64,000 nucleotides of DNA from Chthonomonas calidirosea T49 (GTDB lineage Bacteria > Armatimonadota > Chthonomonadetes > Chthonomonadales > Chthonomonadaceae): NCBI RefSeq assembly GCF_000427095.1, contig NC_021487.1, positions 1,142,897-1,206,896 of the forward strand. The letters run 5' to 3'. Below are positions 8,199 through 15,458 of this stretch, piece by piece. The notes below the pieces were generated by a model. That model saw nothing but the letters and a program-made list of their open reading frames with translations. It did not search any database and was not told the origin of the DNA. Within the stretch, counting starts at the first letter, position 1. Every line of letters starts with the position of its first letter. The position numbers and the translations under genes were made by a program.

Positions 8199-9215
8199 AT
8201 GAGAAGTATGCAACAAGAGGACAGATTCTCCCAGGAAGAGAACGAGGCTCTCCAGTTCGCGAGAGAGGCGCTCCGTGTTGAGGCGGAAGCGGTGCATCGT
8301 CTCTCGGCACGCATTGGAGAGACCTTTGCTCAGGCGCTTTTCCTTCTCGAAGCCTGCCAAGGCAAGGTGATCACAACCGGTGTTGGTAAATCCGGTATCA
8401 TCGCTCGCAAGCTGGCAGCTACGCTCACCTCTATTGGACAGCCCGCCGTGTTTCTCCACCCCACCGAGGCGCTCCACGGCGACTTAGGGCTGGTAACCCG
8501 TGAAGATGTGGTGATCGCGTTGAGCAATAGCGGTGAAAGTGAAGAGCTTCTTACCCTCCTTCCTCTGCTACGAGCACGTGATATCCCCCTTATCGCCATC
8601 ACCGGCAATCTTCACTCCACCCTTGCACGCTACGCTCATGTTACTCTCGATGCCTCGGTGGAGCGCGAAATATGTCCACTGAATCTCGCCCCCACCACAA
8701 GCGTTGTCGCCGCACTTGCCCTCAGCGACGCGCTCGCCATGGCGCTTCAACGCCGACGTCATCTAAGCCCAGAGGAGTATGCTCGCAATCACCCCGGCGG
8801 GCGCCTTGGGCGCCGCCTCACCCTGCGCGTCCAGGATCTGCTGCCCCCCAACGGGAGCGCCTTGCCCCACGTGGCACCCAACGCCTCCTTTCAAGAGGTT
8901 GTCTGCGAACTTACCGCCGGGCATATGGGAGCTGTGTGCGTACTTGATGATACCAACCACCTGCTCGGATTGATCGCCGAATCGGACTTGCGTCAAGCCT
9001 TTCTAAAGTATCAACAAGAGAGCTTCAAATTAACCGCAGCGGATATGATGAACCCAAATCCTATCTTAACCCTTGCGCCTGACCAGCTCGCCTATGAGGC
9101 CCTCCAAAAAATGACCCAGCGTCCACGTCCCATTTCGGTAGCCCCTGTTCTTACAGAGGAGGGCATCTGCCTAGGGCTGTTACGGGTAAACGATCTTGTT
9201 AAGGCCGGGCTTTAG
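8199..9215 (+). CDS. kdsD: Arabinose-5-phosphate isomerase (KpsF/GutQ family)
   Basis: A 338-residue protein with an N-terminal SIS sugar-isomerase domain (about residues 45-185; VITTGVGKSGIIARKLAATL, IALSNSGESEELL) and a C-terminal CBS pair (about 215-335). The family converts ribulose 5-phosphate to arabinose 5-phosphate, the first step toward Kdo for lipopolysaccharide. Its presence fits the Kdo hydroxylase at 41.4 kb. Two ATGs compete, at 8199 and 8208. TACAAT at 8195-8200 could be a -10 box, which would leave the second ATG almost leaderless, but no good -35 is seen, so this is weak. The stop overlaps the stop of the converging MazG gene by 4 bases. Confidence 0.9.
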   Translation: MRSMQQEDRFSQEENEALQFAREALRVEAEAVHRLSARIGETFAQALFLLEACQGKVITTGVGKSGIIARKLAATLTSIGQPAVFLHPTEALHGDLGLVTREDVVIALSNSGESEELLTLLPLLRARDIPLIAITGNLHSTLARYAHVTLDASVEREICPLNLAPTTSVVAALALSDALAMALQRRRHLSPEEYARNHPGGRLGRRLTLRVQDLLPPNGSALPHVAPNASFQEVVCELTAGHMGAVCVLDDTNHLLGLIAESDLRQAFLKYQQESFKLTAADMMNPNPILTLAPDQLAYEALQKMTQRPRPISVAPVLTEEGICLGLLRVNDLVKAGL

Positions 9216-10726
9216 AGGGATTCCTGGCGTTTGGCCTCTTCCCACAAAGTATCAAGCTCCTCGAGATTCATCTCCTTTAGGGAACGGCCCATCTCTGCTG
9301 CACAGCGCTCCATATAACGAAACCGCATCTCAAACCGTCGCAACATCGTCCGCAGCGCATCCTCGGCATCGAGGTTCTGTTTACGCGCTACCTGGACTAG
9401 GGTAAACAGCAGATCCCCTAACTCGGCGGCCACTCGCTCCTGATCGGGTTCGGCAGCCGTCAGCTCTCTCTTGAGCTCTTCCCACTCTTCATCCACTTTA
9501 GCCAGCACCTGCGCCAGACCCGGCCATTCAAACCCCACTTTTACAACCCGCTTGCTCAGCTCCATCGCGTACATCAACGCCGGCAATCCCTTCGGGATTC
9601 CGTCCAGAAGCGATTTGGCTTGTGCGACATTTTCACTCTTTTCCGTCTGCTTAATGCGTTCCCAATTGCGCAGCACCTCCGCGCTATCGGCAACCTCTGT
9701 CGTTCCAAAAACGTGCGGATGACGGCGAACTAGCTTCTCCACAATATGTGCTGTAACGTCATCTATGGTGAACAGTCCCTCCTCACGAGCAAGTTGGGCA
9801 TGAAAAACCGTCTGCAGCAAGGCGTCGCCAAGCTCTTCACAGAGGGCATTCGGGTCATTAGCATCTATCGCATCAAGAACTTCATAGGTCTCCTCGACGA
9901 AATACCGCTTCAATGTGGTGTGCGTCTGCTCGCGGTCCCAGGGGCATCCATCAGGCGCACGCAATCGTGCCATAACTCCTACGAGCGCGTAGAAATCCTT
10001 GGGACGCAACGAGGGCGGAAGTGGCGGCACATAGACAGCGGTCAGATGATCGATGGAGAGACGATCGAGCTGATGAAGCGGTATGGTCTGAACGCTCTCC
10101 ATAGCGGGCACACCGGCATTGCGCACGAGCAGTACCTGCCAATCGTCAGGATAGTAGCGCATGAGGGCCAGTTTGGCATGAGAGGCCGAGGCTCTATCGA
10201 ACACCTGAAAAAGCAGTAGACCTCGCGAAGTGTCAATGCGTCCTCCTAACGGATAACCCTCAGGGCTCACCCGATCATCGAGCTGCAGAGACAGTGCATC
10301 CCGCACATCACACCCTTCCGATAGAGGGAGATGGGCTGCCGCTAGCACCGCCTCGATGAAGCTACAGGAGGAGACAATGCGGTAGGCAATGTTTTCAGCG
10401 TTAAGTCGTTCGAGCAACAGGCGCACGCTCTCCTCACCGAGCAGCGGGTGCCCTGGAACGGCATAGGCCACCGAATCTCCCGCATGGACCCTATCTAATA
10501 GCCTGTTGACAATGGACCGATAGACCTCTTCAAAGCTTGTGGCCGTGTCGTAAAAGCTATCGAAGGTCTCAAACGTAAGCCCCCACTCCTTTAGAGCGGC
10601 CACGCACGGATGACGTTCAGTACGTAGATAGAGTGCGCTTTGAGCTGAGGCCTCGCGCAGGGTACGTTCGGCCCCGCGCGAGATGAGATCGGGATCGCCA
10701 GGCCCCAAACCGATCAGAGTCACCAT
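9212..10726 (-). CDS. mazG: Tetrapyrrole methylase-like domain fused to MazG pyrophosphohydrolase
   Basis: A 504-residue protein resembling Bacillus YabN. Residues 1 to about 220 form a SAM-dependent tetrapyrrole methylase-like domain (VTLIGLGPGDPDLI, AYAVPGHPLLGEESV). Residues about 230-500 form MazG, with the metal-binding EExxE/ExxD pattern in VEETYEVLDAIDAND and CEELGDALLQTVFHAQ, and a second half carrying ELGDLLFTLVQVARKQN. MazG hydrolyses NTPs to NMP and pyrophosphate and removes unwanted nucleotides; the role of the methylase half is not known. It lies just downstream of the PrsA/SurA-like lipoprotein gene, with an 11-base gap. Confidence 0.88.
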   Translation of the reverse strand: MVTLIGLGPGDPDLISRGAERTLREASAQSALYLRTERHPCVAALKEWGLTFETFDSFYDTATSFEEVYRSIVNRLLDRVHAGDSVAYAVPGHPLLGEESVRLLLERLNAENIAYRIVSSCSFIEAVLAAAHLPLSEGCDVRDALSLQLDDRVSPEGYPLGGRIDTSRGLLLFQVFDRASASHAKLALMRYYPDDWQVLLVRNAGVPAMESVQTIPLHQLDRLSIDHLTAVYVPPLPPSLRPKDFYALVGVMARLRAPDGCPWDREQTHTTLKRYFVEETYEVLDAIDANDPNALCEELGDALLQTVFHAQLAREEGLFTIDDVTAHIVEKLVRRHPHVFGTTEVADSAEVLRNWERIKQTEKSENVAQAKSLLDGIPKGLPALMYAMELSKRVVKVGFEWPGLAQVLAKVDEEWEELKRELTAAEPDQERVAAELGDLLFTLVQVARKQNLDAEDALRTMLRRFEMRFRYMERCAAEMGRSLKEMNLEELDTLWEEAKRQESL

Positions 10727-10737
10727 ACCATGTCTTC

Positions 10738-11925
10738 CTATGGACCGCTCTTAGGAGGAGCACTGCTCTGCGGCGTCTGAGGTGTAGGGACCGATTGCGA
10801 GGGCGCATGCATCGGCACGCGATAGACACGATACTCTCCACGAATTGATGGAGGTGTAGGGACCGATTGCGCGGGCGCAGGCGTCGACACGGGTGGAGGC
10901 TGATTCAACAGCTGGTTCAGGTGTACTAACACGATACTTGCATATCGTTGGTTGTAGATGACGATCTTATTTTGTGCCAAAAGCCCTTTCAGATACTCCG
11001 TGAGAGTTTGGTAGAAATGCTGCTGGTACTGTGGGAAGGCCTGTTGAAGGTACTGCTCTACCAGCAACGGACGTACCTGCTCGTAACTCATAGACTTGGC
11101 AGGCATTTTATGCGTGAGCTGCACCAGCACATACAGAGGTGTTGGAGCCCCTGGCTGCTTGAGAGGTATCGGTGCATCGGCAAACTGGCCGGGAGAGAGC
11201 TTTTCAAGAGCCTCGTAAAGTTGCGGTTGTTGCTGCTTCACCTGTTCGGCGCTTACTGTTATCTCTTCTCCGTCGAAGGGTGGGGCATCCCGTTCGCGTT
11301 GAGCCTCCGCCGCGAAATTCCCTGTGGCTTTCAACCGGTTCAGCGTTTCAATGCCATCTTGTTCGTTCTTAACCAAGAGCATCCTCACAACAAAGCGCTC
11401 CGGCAGATCGAGTTGGCTCTTTTCTCGGGCATACATCTGTTTCAGTTGGGATTCATCTACATGGTCTGTATCGGCACCAATGGTGAGAATCTCGTAAAGA
11501 AGTATGAGTTGCTTTTTTAGCTGGCTTTCCGAGATTAGACCACGTCTAATGTTATCGTCGAGATTGGGGTCTTTTTCTCGTTGATACTCTAAAATTCGAT
11601 CGATGAAATCGTCCGACGGAATGAACCCCTTCTGTTGTGCAAGCTGTTGGGTAGCCGCTTCACGAATGAGATACAGCAGAGCTAGGGGACCGGCCTGCAG
11701 ATCGGGAGCGTTGCTAAAATCGGCCTGTGTAAGGTTTTCAAGGGTATCGTAATAGCGCTTCATGCTAATACTCTGACCGCCCACTTGGGCGATAATGCTA
11801 TCGCCTTGGCATCCTGTCAGCAGAGGTAGCAATAGTAGACACAGAGTTCCAGCGACCTGTCGAAGAGAGAGACGCCAGCCACAACAAGCAAGGCCTTGGC
11901 CTTGACGAAAGGAAACGGAAGCCAA
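10738..11925 (-). CDS. PrsA/SurA-like peptidylprolyl isomerase-type lipoprotein
   Basis: A 395-residue exported protein. A signal sequence with lipobox LLTGC places lipidation at about C39. The mature part resembles the SurA/PrsA N-terminal chaperone domain: IAQVGGQSISMKRYYDTL, then helices rich in Gln and Leu. A region at about 185-290 is where a parvulin domain would lie (VRMLLVKNEQDGIETLNRLK, EKLSPGQFADAP), but active-site motifs are weak. The C-terminal 60 residues are Pro/Ser/Gln-rich and carry a repeated QSVPTP segment. A likely role is folding of secreted or envelope proteins (inference). The start is TTG, 11 bases after AAGGAG. Confidence 0.72.
   Translation of the reverse strand: MASVSFRQGQGLACCGWRLSLRQVAGTLCLLLLPLLTGCQGDSIIAQVGGQSISMKRYYDTLENLTQADFSNAPDLQAGPLALLYLIREAATQQLAQQKGFIPSDDFIDRILEYQREKDPNLDDNIRRGLISESQLKKQLILLYEILTIGADTDHVDESQLKQMYAREKSQLDLPERFVVRMLLVKNEQDGIETLNRLKATGNFAAEAQRERDAPPFDGEEITVSAEQVKQQQPQLYEALEKLSPGQFADAPIPLKQPGAPTPLYVLVQLTHKMPAKSMSYEQVRPLLVEQYLQQAFPQYQQHFYQTLTEYLKGLLAQNKIVIYNQRYASIVLVHLNQLLNQPPPVSTPAPAQSVPTPPSIRGEYRVYRVPMHAPSQSVPTPQTPQSSAPPKSGP
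10779..10888. repeat. Direct repeat in the tail of the lipoprotein gene
   Basis: About 38 bases starting GAGGTGTAGGGACCGATTGC occur at 10779 and again at 10851, a 72-base (24-codon) offset, with a few substitutions. They encode the repeated AQSVPTP/SQSVPTP pieces of the Pro-rich C-terminus and look like a past in-frame duplication. Confidence 0.75.
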
Positions 11926-11988
11926 AGGTAGAATGTCTCCTTAATGAAGGATTTTGTTTAGAAAGAGATGGCCGCTTGGAATGGCTTC

Positions 11989-12504
11989 TTAGCGATGGGT
12001 CAGTTTCAGCCCCAACAACGTCTCCACCTCGCCCTCGGATACGCCTACTTCACGGGCTATAGTAGCCGGAGGGATACCTTTTTCCGCTAAGGCATAGATG
12101 GCCTCTTTTGGAGCGGTGGTTTTAGTAGGCGTTGGTGAAGATTCGATGGGAGCGCCCTTGAGGTCGTGGTTTACCGCTCCCTCTTTTTGGGACTTGCCGC
12201 TCCTCTGCGTCAGCGCAGCTGTTGGCTCCGCAAGCTCCTCATATCGTTTTATCTGGCGCTCTAAGGAGGCCAACAGCTCACGCGCTTCTTCGCAGCTGCG
12301 CTCGAGCCGAACAGAGGCCTCTAACGACGCCTCCTCCAGCTGCTCGATGAGCCGATTCACATTCCGCTGCAAGCCCTTTAGCTCCGAAAGCACAGGCGCC
12401 TCGATAGCACGAACGGAAAGCTCGGCGCGAGCTTTTTGAAACAAAACCCATCCTACCGTGAGCAGGAGTATCTGCAGAGCAAAACCTATGGCCTGCCACT
12501 CCAT
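11989..12504 (-). CDS. Membrane-anchored coiled-coil protein with C-terminal helix-turn-helix-like segment
   Basis: About 171 residues: an N-terminal membrane helix (IGFALQILLLTVGWVLF), a long charged coiled coil (about residues 25-95), a variable linker and a C-terminal segment IYALAEKGIPPATIAREVGVSEGEVETLLGL that reads like a small helix-turn-helix. This layout matches the DUF6115/SwrB type found beside flagellar and sigma genes in Firmicutes, where SwrB helps flagellar assembly; the link is by architecture only. The internal ATG at 12504 is preferred since AAAGGA lies 8 bases before it. It is last in a cluster with an FliA-type sigma factor and FlhG, which supports a motility-related role. 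Confidence 0.6.
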   Translation of the reverse strand: MEWQAIGFALQILLLTVGWVLFQKARAELSVRAIEAPVLSELKGLQRNVNRLIEQLEEASLEASVRLERSCEEARELLASLERQIKRYEELAEPTAALTQRSGKSQKEGAVNHDLKGAPIESSPTPTKTTAPKEAIYALAEKGIPPATIAREVGVSEGEVETLLGLKLTHR

Positions 12505-12586
12505 ACGGAACATCCTTTCTCAATACGAATAATATGGCACAAAACGGCGTCGAAAAACATCTCTCTTGCAGGCAGTTCTCTCATGA

Positions 12587-12856
12587 CTAGGTGATAATAT
12601 CTATATGAGGAGTTTTGGAGAGAACCGGGGCCTCTTCTGACACGATCGTCTCATCCGTCGCCATGGTGGTTCCTGCAAGTGCATCGGCACTTAGCTCTAC
12701 CACGTCCTCCTCAGCTGTGGTGTCCTCTTCCTGCTTCTTTGGCGGTTTCTCTTGATGCTGCTCCGGAGAAGGGCGCTGGCGCGGCTCTCGCCCCACTTCG
12801 CGAATGCTTTCTGTATTTTCGATTCGGTGAATAGAAAGTAAATCGCTTTGATCCAT
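12587..12856 (-). CDS. Small acidic protein of unknown function after the sigma factor
   Basis: An 89-residue hydrophilic protein, Glu/Pro-rich, with no membrane segment and no recognised domain. A strong ribosome site (GGAGGTAAC, a few bases before the ATG) supports expression. It contains EEDVVELSADALAG; short DxVExSxxA segments occur in FlgM and some flagellar-region proteins, so an anti-sigma-like or flagellar accessory role is possible but unproven. It follows the FliA-type sigma gene by about 45 bases and precedes the SwrB-like gene on the same strand. Confidence 0.6.
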   Translation of the reverse strand: MDQSDLLSIHRIENTESIREVGREPRQRPSPEQHQEKPPKKQEEDTTAEEDVVELSADALAGTTMATDETIVSEEAPVLSKTPHIDIIT

Positions 12857-12900
12857 TTGTTACCTCCTTCACCGATGCCCGCCGCGGAGAGCGGAGGCCA

Positions 12901-13671
12901 TCAGTGAAAAAGCTCCTTATCTCGCTGCAAGTACCCCTGCAATCGAACGACCGCCTGGGTATGCAACTGATAAACTCGAGACTCCGAGATCGAAAGGATA
13001 CGACCGATCTCTTTAAACGTCAATCCCTCATAGTAGTAAAGGGATATCACCAAACGCTCCCGTTCTGGCAGACGATCGATCGCCTTGCCAAGCATATGTT
13101 TGCGTTCCTGTAGCTCCGCCTCAACAGAGGGCAAGAGACGCTCGTCTTGAATAACATCGGAGAGGTGGAGGTTCTCGCCGTTTTCACTGCCAACGAGAAC
13201 ATCCTCTAAGGATAACAGAGAGGACCTCCCTGCCTCGATGAGCAGCTTGTGGAACTCATCCATCTCCATATGGAGTTCGGCGGCCACCTCCTCTTCTGTG
13301 GCAGGGCGCCCAAGTCTTGCCTCCAAAAGGTTGTAGGTTCGTTCCAACATTTTGATGCGCTCACGAGCCGAACGGGGTACCCAGTCGTCCTCACGTAGCA
13401 TTTCAAGAATAGCACCACGAATAAGGGCAATAGCATAAGTTTCGAACTTTACTTGCCGCGAGGGGTCGTACTGGTCAACGGCTTTGATCAAGCCTAAAGC
13501 TCCCGCGCTCACCAGATCTTCTCGATCCAGGCTAGGCGGAAGATTCGCTATCACCCGTCCCGCTGTGATCTTCACCAAGTAAGCGAAATGTTGTATTAAA
13601 CGCGCTCGAGCGTTCTCATCTTGAAACTCTTTGAAACGATACCAATCCCTTTGCACATCTTCTGGTCTCAT
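12901..13671 (-). CDS. fliA: RNA polymerase sigma factor, FliA/WhiG (sigma-28) family
   Basis: About 256 residues with sigma region 2 (LVKITAGRVIANLPPSLDRE, then LVSAGALGLIKAVDQYDP and FETYAIALIRGAILEMLRED), region 3 (YNLLEARLGRPATEEEVAAEL) and region 4 (LPERERLVISLYYYEGLTFKEIG, SISESRVYQLHTQAVVRL). Region 2 wording and size are typical of FliA/WhiG/SigD. Such factors read late flagellar or developmental genes. The start at 13671 is chosen because AAAGGAG lies 8 bases before this ATG; the upstream Met is less likely. It sits between a small membrane protein and the acidic 89-residue protein. No flagellar structural gene is in view, so whether its regulon is flagellar remains inference. Confidence 0.88.
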   Translation of the reverse strand: MRPEDVQRDWYRFKEFQDENARARLIQHFAYLVKITAGRVIANLPPSLDREDLVSAGALGLIKAVDQYDPSRQVKFETYAIALIRGAILEMLREDDWVPRSARERIKMLERTYNLLEARLGRPATEEEVAAELHMEMDEFHKLLIEAGRSSLLSLEDVLVGSENGENLHLSDVIQDERLLPSVEAELQERKHMLGKAIDRLPERERLVISLYYYEGLTFKEIGRILSISESRVYQLHTQAVVRLQGYLQRDKELFH

Positions 13672-13747
13672 CGGGTTCACTCCTTTATTGCGAAACGCCG
13701 ACGTCAAAGCTCTCACGTACGGCGCTCCGGTATGACTTTAGTAACGA

Positions 13748-14074
13748 TTATTGTTTGGAATTTCCTTCCCTCTGATTTTCCGACTTAACTCCCAACAGGT
13801 CTGCCACCGTTGTGCCTGGCACAATGACATCCAGCTTAGGCTCTGTCTCTTCCCTTCCTTCCTCAAGCAGAGCAGAATCTAACGTCCCCTCTCGCGTTCC
13901 TTCGGTAAGCGCATAGCGCAGCACAAGGCCGAAACCGGCGAACACGAGAAACGCCGCCGTCGAACGAGCGAGGCAAGTTCCCGGCGAGGTGCCATTTAGC
14001 AGACTTAAAAAAGAGACTAACATGGCGGAAAATGCACCTAATATAGTTGGTAGTTGGGAGGTCAACGACTTCAC
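13748..14074 (-). CDS. Small membrane protein of unknown function between flhG and the sigma gene
   Basis: 108 residues. Two probable membrane helices lie at about 10-27 (TILGAFSAMLVSFLSLL) and 39-57 (AAFLVFAGFGLVLRYAL), followed by an acidic tail with LDVIVPGTTVADLLG. No family is recognised. The start is probably GTG at 14074 with a weak ribosome site; the internal ATG at residue 18 would cut the first helix. Its position in the flhG-sigma cluster suggests a shared function. Confidence 0.5.
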   Translation of the reverse strand: MKSLTSQLPTILGAFSAMLVSFLSLLNGTSPGTCLARSTAAFLVFAGFGLVLRYALTEGTREGTLDSALLEEGREETEPKLDVIVPGTTVADLLGVKSENQREGNSKQ

Positions 14075-14107
14075 ACGCCTTATCCCTGTGGATAAAATTT
14101 TGGAAAT

Positions 14108-14132
14108 AGATACACCCCAATGGGGTATATCT
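14108..14132. repeat. Hairpin in the flhG downstream spacer
   Basis: AGATACACCCC and GGGGTATATCT form an 11-bp stem (one G-T pair on RNA) around the 3-base loop AAT. It lies between flhG and the small membrane protein gene. No clear U tract follows on the minus strand, so it may be a weak terminator, a processing site or a regulator site. Confidence 0.45.
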
Positions 14133-14134
14133 AT

Positions 14135-14160
14135 GAATCTTTACTTTGAATCTTTACTTT
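14135..14160. repeat. 13-bp tandem duplication
   Basis: GAATCTTTACTTT occurs twice in direct tandem (14135-14147 and 14148-14160) next to the hairpin in the flhG downstream spacer. It appears to be a small replication-slippage duplication. Confidence 0.8.
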
Positions 14161-14193
14161 GTGATCGTTCGGACTCCTGCTTACCCGACGAGC

Positions 14194-15156
14194 TTAACGC
14201 CCTCCAAGATGCCTGTTAAAGAAACGTTGCATGCGATTTAGGAGTCCTCCTACCCCTTCCACTTCCGCCGGTGCCGGGGCAGAGTAGGTAAGCTGATGGG
14301 CTATCTTTCGCACGGCGCGTGCCGCAGGCGAGGAGGGATAGCTCAATAAAAACGGTTTGCCGTTTCGCACAGCTTGCCCCACTACAGGGTCGTGAGGAAT
14401 GCTTCCAAGAGACACCACCTCTGTTCCCAGAAAACGGCGTGCGATGGAGACGACGCGCTCCTGGGCGGAACGGGCTTCTGCCTCGTTTTGCGCCATATTG
14501 ACTGCCAGCATAAGGCGCGACTGGGGGTTCTCATGATAGACCGTTTTGATAATTGCGTAGGCGTCGGTTAGGGCCGTTGGCTCCGGCGTGGTAACCACCA
14601 ACACCTCTCCGGCAGCACAGAGGAAAGCCAGCACATTTCGGGCCAAGCCGGCTCCTGTGTCTATAAGCACGACGTCTGCTAACGCATCAAGCTCTCCTAG
14701 GCTCTCAATAAGGGCTTCACGACGGATGGCATCGAGATCGGCAAGTTCCGCTAATCCCGAGGCGCCAGCCACAATGCGAATGCCGTTAGGACCTGGGCAA
14801 AGTACCTCGCGCAACGACCGATCGCCGTGCGTTACGTGCTCTAAGTTATATTGTGGGTAGATGCCTAACACCACATGGAGATTGGCCAAGCCGAGATCGG
14901 CATCCACAACGATCACACGGTTGCCGGTTTCGGCTAGAGCAAGGGACAGGTTGGAAGAAAAGTTCGTTTTGCCAACCCCTCCTTTACCGCTCGTAACAGC
15001 GATAACGCGCGCTCTGCGCACCTGCGCGGGTGGGGTGACGACGGCCTGCGCAAACGTCTCGGAGCTCTTCTCGGTAAGAGATGGACTTGTAGCTGCCTTT
15101 CTCTCATCCCGATTCTGACTTGCCAAAGCCCGAAGTCCATGCGCTTGGTCTAGCAT
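14194..15156 (-). CDS. flhG: MinD/FlhG-family ATPase
   Basis: A 320-residue ParA/MinD-type ATPase. The deviant Walker A is SGKGGVGKTNFSSNLSLALA with the signature Lys; then VIVVDADLGLANLHVVLGI, ADVVLIDTGAGL (Walker B-like) and TTPEPTALTDAYAIIK, wording typical of FlhG (YlxH/FleN), which controls flagellar number and placement. A 50-residue leader precedes the ATPase. In this family a short N-terminal DQA segment activates FlhF; here the protein begins MLDQAHGLR, which fits. It is first in a minus-strand cluster with a sigma-28-type factor, so a motility role is likely, though flhF and structural genes are not in this window. Confidence 0.85.
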   Translation of the reverse strand: MLDQAHGLRALASQNRDERKAATSPSLTEKSSETFAQAVVTPPAQVRRARVIAVTSGKGGVGKTNFSSNLSLALAETGNRVIVVDADLGLANLHVVLGIYPQYNLEHVTHGDRSLREVLCPGPNGIRIVAGASGLAELADLDAIRREALIESLGELDALADVVLIDTGAGLARNVLAFLCAAGEVLVVTTPEPTALTDAYAIIKTVYHENPQSRLMLAVNMAQNEAEARSAQERVVSIARRFLGTEVVSLGSIPHDPVVGQAVRNGKPFLLSYPSSPAARAVRKIAHQLTYSAPAPAEVEGVGGLLNRMQRFFNRHLGGR

Positions 15157-15458
15157 AGGTGAGCGTCTCCTGCGTAGAATTTACCTTGGTAGAGTTTCCG
15201 CATGAGGTGCCGAAACCCTGATGGCAAGTACCTATCTCTCATAGGCACTGTGAAGAAGCTATAGTCTTCCCAAATTATCGGCATTATCGGCACGGAAATG
15301 TAGGATCAAGAGGGCTTTTTAGAGCGCTGCCCAAAAGACTTCGCTTCGGCTTGACAGAGCTAGCTAATACGAAACATAATGAGCACGGCTCAAGCCCACA
15401 GCTCTGGTTTGTCGCCCAGGCCCTCGTATTACAGAAGTTAGCGCTCCTGGAGGAAAGC
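15157..15458. other. Intergenic region between flhG and the DUF6785-type gene
   Basis: About 300 bases between divergent genes. On the plus strand a good promoter occupies 15351-15380 and a ribosome site TGGAGG lies at about 15448-15453. The minus side has CAGGAG before flhG but no convincing promoter. No further gene is seen. Confidence 0.6.
15351..15380 (+). promoter_or_regulatory. Promoter of the DUF6785-type membrane protein gene
   Basis: TTGACA (15351-15356), an 18-base spacer, CATAAT (15375-15380). The expected transcript starts near 15387, giving a leader of about 70 bases. The TTG of this -35 box is in frame with the gene and can be mistaken for its start codon. Confidence 0.68.

Noticed and set aside
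10948..11520. 190-codon plus-strand frame opposite the lipoprotein gene
   Set aside because: Shadow of the PrsA/SurA-like gene, with no family features.
15351..15458. Longer N-terminus of the DUF6785-type protein from TTG 15351
   Set aside because: That TTG is the first three bases of a TTGACA promoter box; a good ribosome site precedes the ATG at 15459.
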